64,000 nucleotides of DNA, from positions 1 to 64,000 of the forward strand of contig QANT01003423.1 of the NCBI GenBank assembly GCA_003254885.1, in the 5' to 3' direction. The stretch comes from Purshia tridentata. Its lineage: Eukaryota; Streptophyta; Magnoliopsida; Rosales; Rosaceae. Positions 61,159 through 64,000 of the stretch are shown here, one piece after another (the first letter of the stretch is position 1; every line of letters begins with the position of its first letter). A model generated the notes under the pieces. That model was not told the DNA's origin, searched no databases, and saw only the letters and a list, made by a program, of their open reading frames with translations. Position numbers and translations under genes: made by a program.

Positions 61159-63784
61159 GTGTGGGTCTTTAGAGAAACAAAAAAGTTTCGAATTGTATAT
61201 TTTAACAATATTATTAAAGTTTTTGGCTTCACAAACAAAAACAAAAGTTTTGAGACCAATTAGGTCTAGCTTCTTTAATTTGAAATTTGAATGGGGAATC
61301 ATCCATGTTGTCATGCTAATTATACGTAAATCTGCATGAGAAACTCAAACAAACAATCGATGATGAGGCCGCCAAAAATTTCACGAATATGACATGACTC
61401 AAAAGAGTCCAATTAATGCTTTCTTTTGTGGGTGTATTTGTAGAAATTTACATGCAGCACATTGAGCCACAAGTCACAAGTCACAACCCCAGCCAGCTCA
61501 AATGCCACCAAAACAACACATGCACCACAATTTTAGAGCTTTATTAAATTAATGGAGGGGGTTGACTGAAAGAGAAAGGACTTGTGCACTTGCATTTTGC
61601 ACACCTAATAAACTCCAATCATATGTTATTGAACCCATTATGGCTAATTTCAACACAACAAAAATGTTGGTCGTTCTCCTTCACAAGTACACCTCTTTAT
61701 TCAAACCCTCACGTAACTCAGAATGATCATCTCAATTACAATCCAGATTTGTTGAGTATGTAAGTCATCTTCTAATTCAAAAAAATAAAATTAGTGGGTT
61801 CCACTGTTAACATAATTGTCCACTTGTGTTGTAGATGATTATGTATTGCTTACACAACACATGTGGATAATTGTCGTTTATTTATTAAAATTTAGTAACA
61901 ACTGAAGTTAGTCACCCACATGCGTGTGCACGTGCAAGTGCATGGCCAATTGTGGCTAGCAAAACTCTTCTATTTGAATAAGATATGCATTGTGTTTAAT
62001 TAACTTCCACAAAATTCCCTTCATAAAATGCAGATTTTCTCTCCTTTTCCTTTGTTTCTTCCCCACCCCCCAAACCTTAGCCACTTTACCTGCACATTAC
62101 ATTGCGTACTTTATGCATACACACTCAAATTGCAACTTTTTTTTTATAGCAATCAATTTTCTTCAATTTTTTTGACTAATACGTCCCCATGTTTTAATAA
62201 AATATAACATTGCTTTTCTTGTTGACACATCCTTTACTATAATAGTAGTCTTTCTTATTGTTTGAAAATTGATGCATGTATCTTAATTTGTTTATATATA
62301 GCTCAAAGGTCGATATCTATGACCCAACCTAAAACTCATCCAGCTTGAGATGTGAGAGAAGCTTCCTATTCCTTTCTATAAGAAGATATATATATATAAA
62401 TAGATGGAGGGGACTTGGGTGATGAAGACAATCACAATCCTCCACGTTAAATTCACATCATGATTCATGCATGACACACCATACATATATATATATATAT
62501 TCATTATAAAATTTGCGTAGGTTGTATTTGAGTTGAACAAGTTGAAAACCAATACATGGGTTTGGGAAAGAGAAAAACTTGTGCTTTATGGCCAGTCATG
62601 AGCGACTTTAACTTTAAGCTTTTGGAATTGGCCAGCCTTGGATGGCAGTTTGTTGCCAATTATATAGCGCTTTGTTTTTGCAATTAGTATTGCAGGTACT
62701 ATGTTCCACGACAGCAAAGTACCAAATTAATCTTACTATTTTTTCAATAACCACAAAAGATCAAAGATGATGCATGCATGCGTGCGTAGTTAAATACGAA
62801 AAAATGAAGTTTCCACACAATTCTGTTTTCAGTTTTTATTAATCACCAAATTGTGTTCATATTAGATGATATGTGTGCAATTAATAAAAAATTGTCATAA
62901 AGTTAGAAACATCATATGTTAGCTTTATTTTATTATGTCAATCCTTACTTGTGAAGTAATAAACTTATCCCATCAAATTTTTCATCATAATAATCGTAAC
63001 GAGTTGGGTCTTGAGCTATGTGAATTTTTTTTCTATAAAAGTTAATGAATTTTGATATTTTATCCCACTTTAGCCACTAAAGTTAAATAAGTATAGGAGA
63101 CGCAAAGAGGTATTTTCATACCTGATTAATCGGGCGGGACCCGTGGGGATTTACAGGGTCGGATAATTTTGCAATTCATAGTTTGGAAATGGGGATGAGC
63201 TATGGGCCTATGGCTTGTGGATCATAAAATTTTAGATGTAATTTTTTTTTTTTCGTTTTAGTGGGCTGGGCTATTTTCTTCATTATTTCTAGCCCATCCA
63301 ACTTTAAGTTCCGTCTCTGCTCCATATGCAAAAGGAAACCCAACACTTACATAAATTACAAACGCTTCCAACAATAAAGCATAGAGGCCCAAAAAAAAAA
63401 AAAAAAACAATAAAGCATAAAGATGTGTAATCTTTGGGAACCAAAAAAAAAATTGTGTAATATTTGGGTTTTAATATTAATTGTAAATAATTCACAAAAA
63501 TTTTAAAAATTTCATATATATATATATATATATGCATCTGGTTAAAATTAGAGTTAATTAGGATTGATTTAAATGTAACTTTTTCTTTAAATTAAGACAA
63601 GTAAGGGCATTTTTATATAAAAAAGTATGCATATAAAGCTAAATAGGTAATTAATTAAGAAACAATGTGAGTATAAAACTGTAATTTATCCTAATTTCAG
63701 GGGCCAACGGTATTTTGAAAATGACTCCGCAGTTACTAGCTATTACCGCGTGAGTAGTAAGCTAATAAGCGGGTTTTATCGTTT

Positions 63785-63790
63785 TATAAA
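63785..63790 (+). promoter_or_regulatory. TATA box of the gene at the right edge
   Basis: TATAAA lies 93 bp before the ATG at 63878 and is followed by a C/T-rich leader (CACTCCTACTCGCTCTC), as in plant core promoters. Confidence 0.55.
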
Positions 63791-63877
63791 CCTCATAGAC
63801 CATTCCAGACACTCCTACTCGCTCTCAAACCCCTCCGCCACTCGACCGATCCAAACTTCACTATTGTATCGCTCGAA

Positions 63878-64000
63878 ATGGCCGAGACTGACAACACTAC
63901 CGCCGCCTCCTCTGCCACCGAAACGACGCCGTCTACTGTCGACAGGGCCTCTTCTGAATCGGTTACCAGTGCTCCGCCTCCGCCTCCCGAGAAGCCCGAG
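63878..64000 (+). CDS. Unidentified protein, first 41 residues, cut by the window edge
   Basis: ATG at 63878 opens MAETDNTTAASSATETTPST, followed by ESVTSAPPPPPEKPE, still open at the edge. The TATA box and a pyrimidine-rich leader upstream support a real start. The sequence is low in complexity (Ala, Thr, Ser, then Pro) and acidic, which suggests a disordered N terminus, and it identifies no family. GC content rises sharply against the spacer, as expected for a plant first exon. Confidence 0.65.
   Translation, partial: MAETDNTTAASSATETTPSTVDRASSESVTSAPPPPPEKPE

Larger units (their letters stand above)
60685..63877. other. 3.2-kb AT-rich spacer
   Basis: No gene recognised. It holds a T-homopolymer with an ambiguous base, a (TA)n run near 62482-62500 and another near 63512-63532. 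The last ~150 bp form the promoter of the gene starting at 63878. Confidence 0.45.

Noticed and set aside
1-64000. CRISPR arrays, operons, prophage and complete LTR or virus-like elements
   Set aside because: Nothing of the kind was seen. The repeats here are tandem duplications, microsatellites and DNA-transposon derivatives of a plant genome.

Overview
This is a gene-rich stretch of a dicot plant nuclear genome. The evidence is the many short AT-rich GT..AG introns, the plant-only families (DYW-class PPR, plant HECT ligase, WAK-like kinase, CHUP1-like protein, plastid FKBP) and the AT-rich spacers with GA and TA microsatellites. A woody rosid, perhaps Rosaceae, would fit, but that is inference and not proven here.

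Layout. 1-1,500: the 5' part of a small secreted-protein gene (- strand), cut off at the window edge by the terminus of a hAT-type transposon, then a decayed copy of part of a beta-galactosidase gene. 1,556-5,703: an intact 18-exon GH35 beta-galactosidase (+). 6,467-9,196: an intronless DYW-type PPR protein (-), closest in my memory to Arabidopsis EMB175/At5g03800. 9,392-10,555: a non-autonomous hAT element inserted in the spacer shared by the PPR gene and the divergent HECT ubiquitin ligase UPL7 (+, 11,311-18,444). 19,025-21,256: a GDSL esterase/lipase (-). 22,386-23,045: a degenerate second copy of the UPL7 3' end plus GDSL 3' end. 23,767-27,464: plastid threonine deaminase OMR1 (-). 28,025-28,462: a hairpin-forming MITE-like element. 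29,002-29,318: a tandem duplication. 30,485-32,131: a CHUP1/AR791-like coiled-coil protein (+). 32,897-36,745: the lumenal immunophilin FKBP16-4 (+). 38,014-39,930: an intronless WAK-like receptor kinase (+). 42,512-47,516: the splicing factor CACTIN (-). 48,678-52,672: a PAB7-like poly(A)-binding protein (-). 54,977-59,521: an A1 aspartic protease with a hydrophobic tail (-). 60,219-60,684: another tandem duplication. 63,878-64,000: the first exon of an unidentified gene (+).

The genes do not form a pathway. They are a normal plant mixture of cell wall, organelle RNA, ubiquitin, amino acid, plastid, signalling and RNA-processing functions. Exon structures were rebuilt by eye from splice sites, reading-frame continuity and family conservation; in every rebuilt gene the coding length is a whole number of codons. 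No complete retroelement, virus-like element, CRISPR array, tRNA or rRNA gene was recognised. The most informative structures are the hAT insertion, which has a natural empty site beside it, and two relic gene duplications (beta-galactosidase; UPL7-GDSL). I did not find a convincing undescribed biological system.
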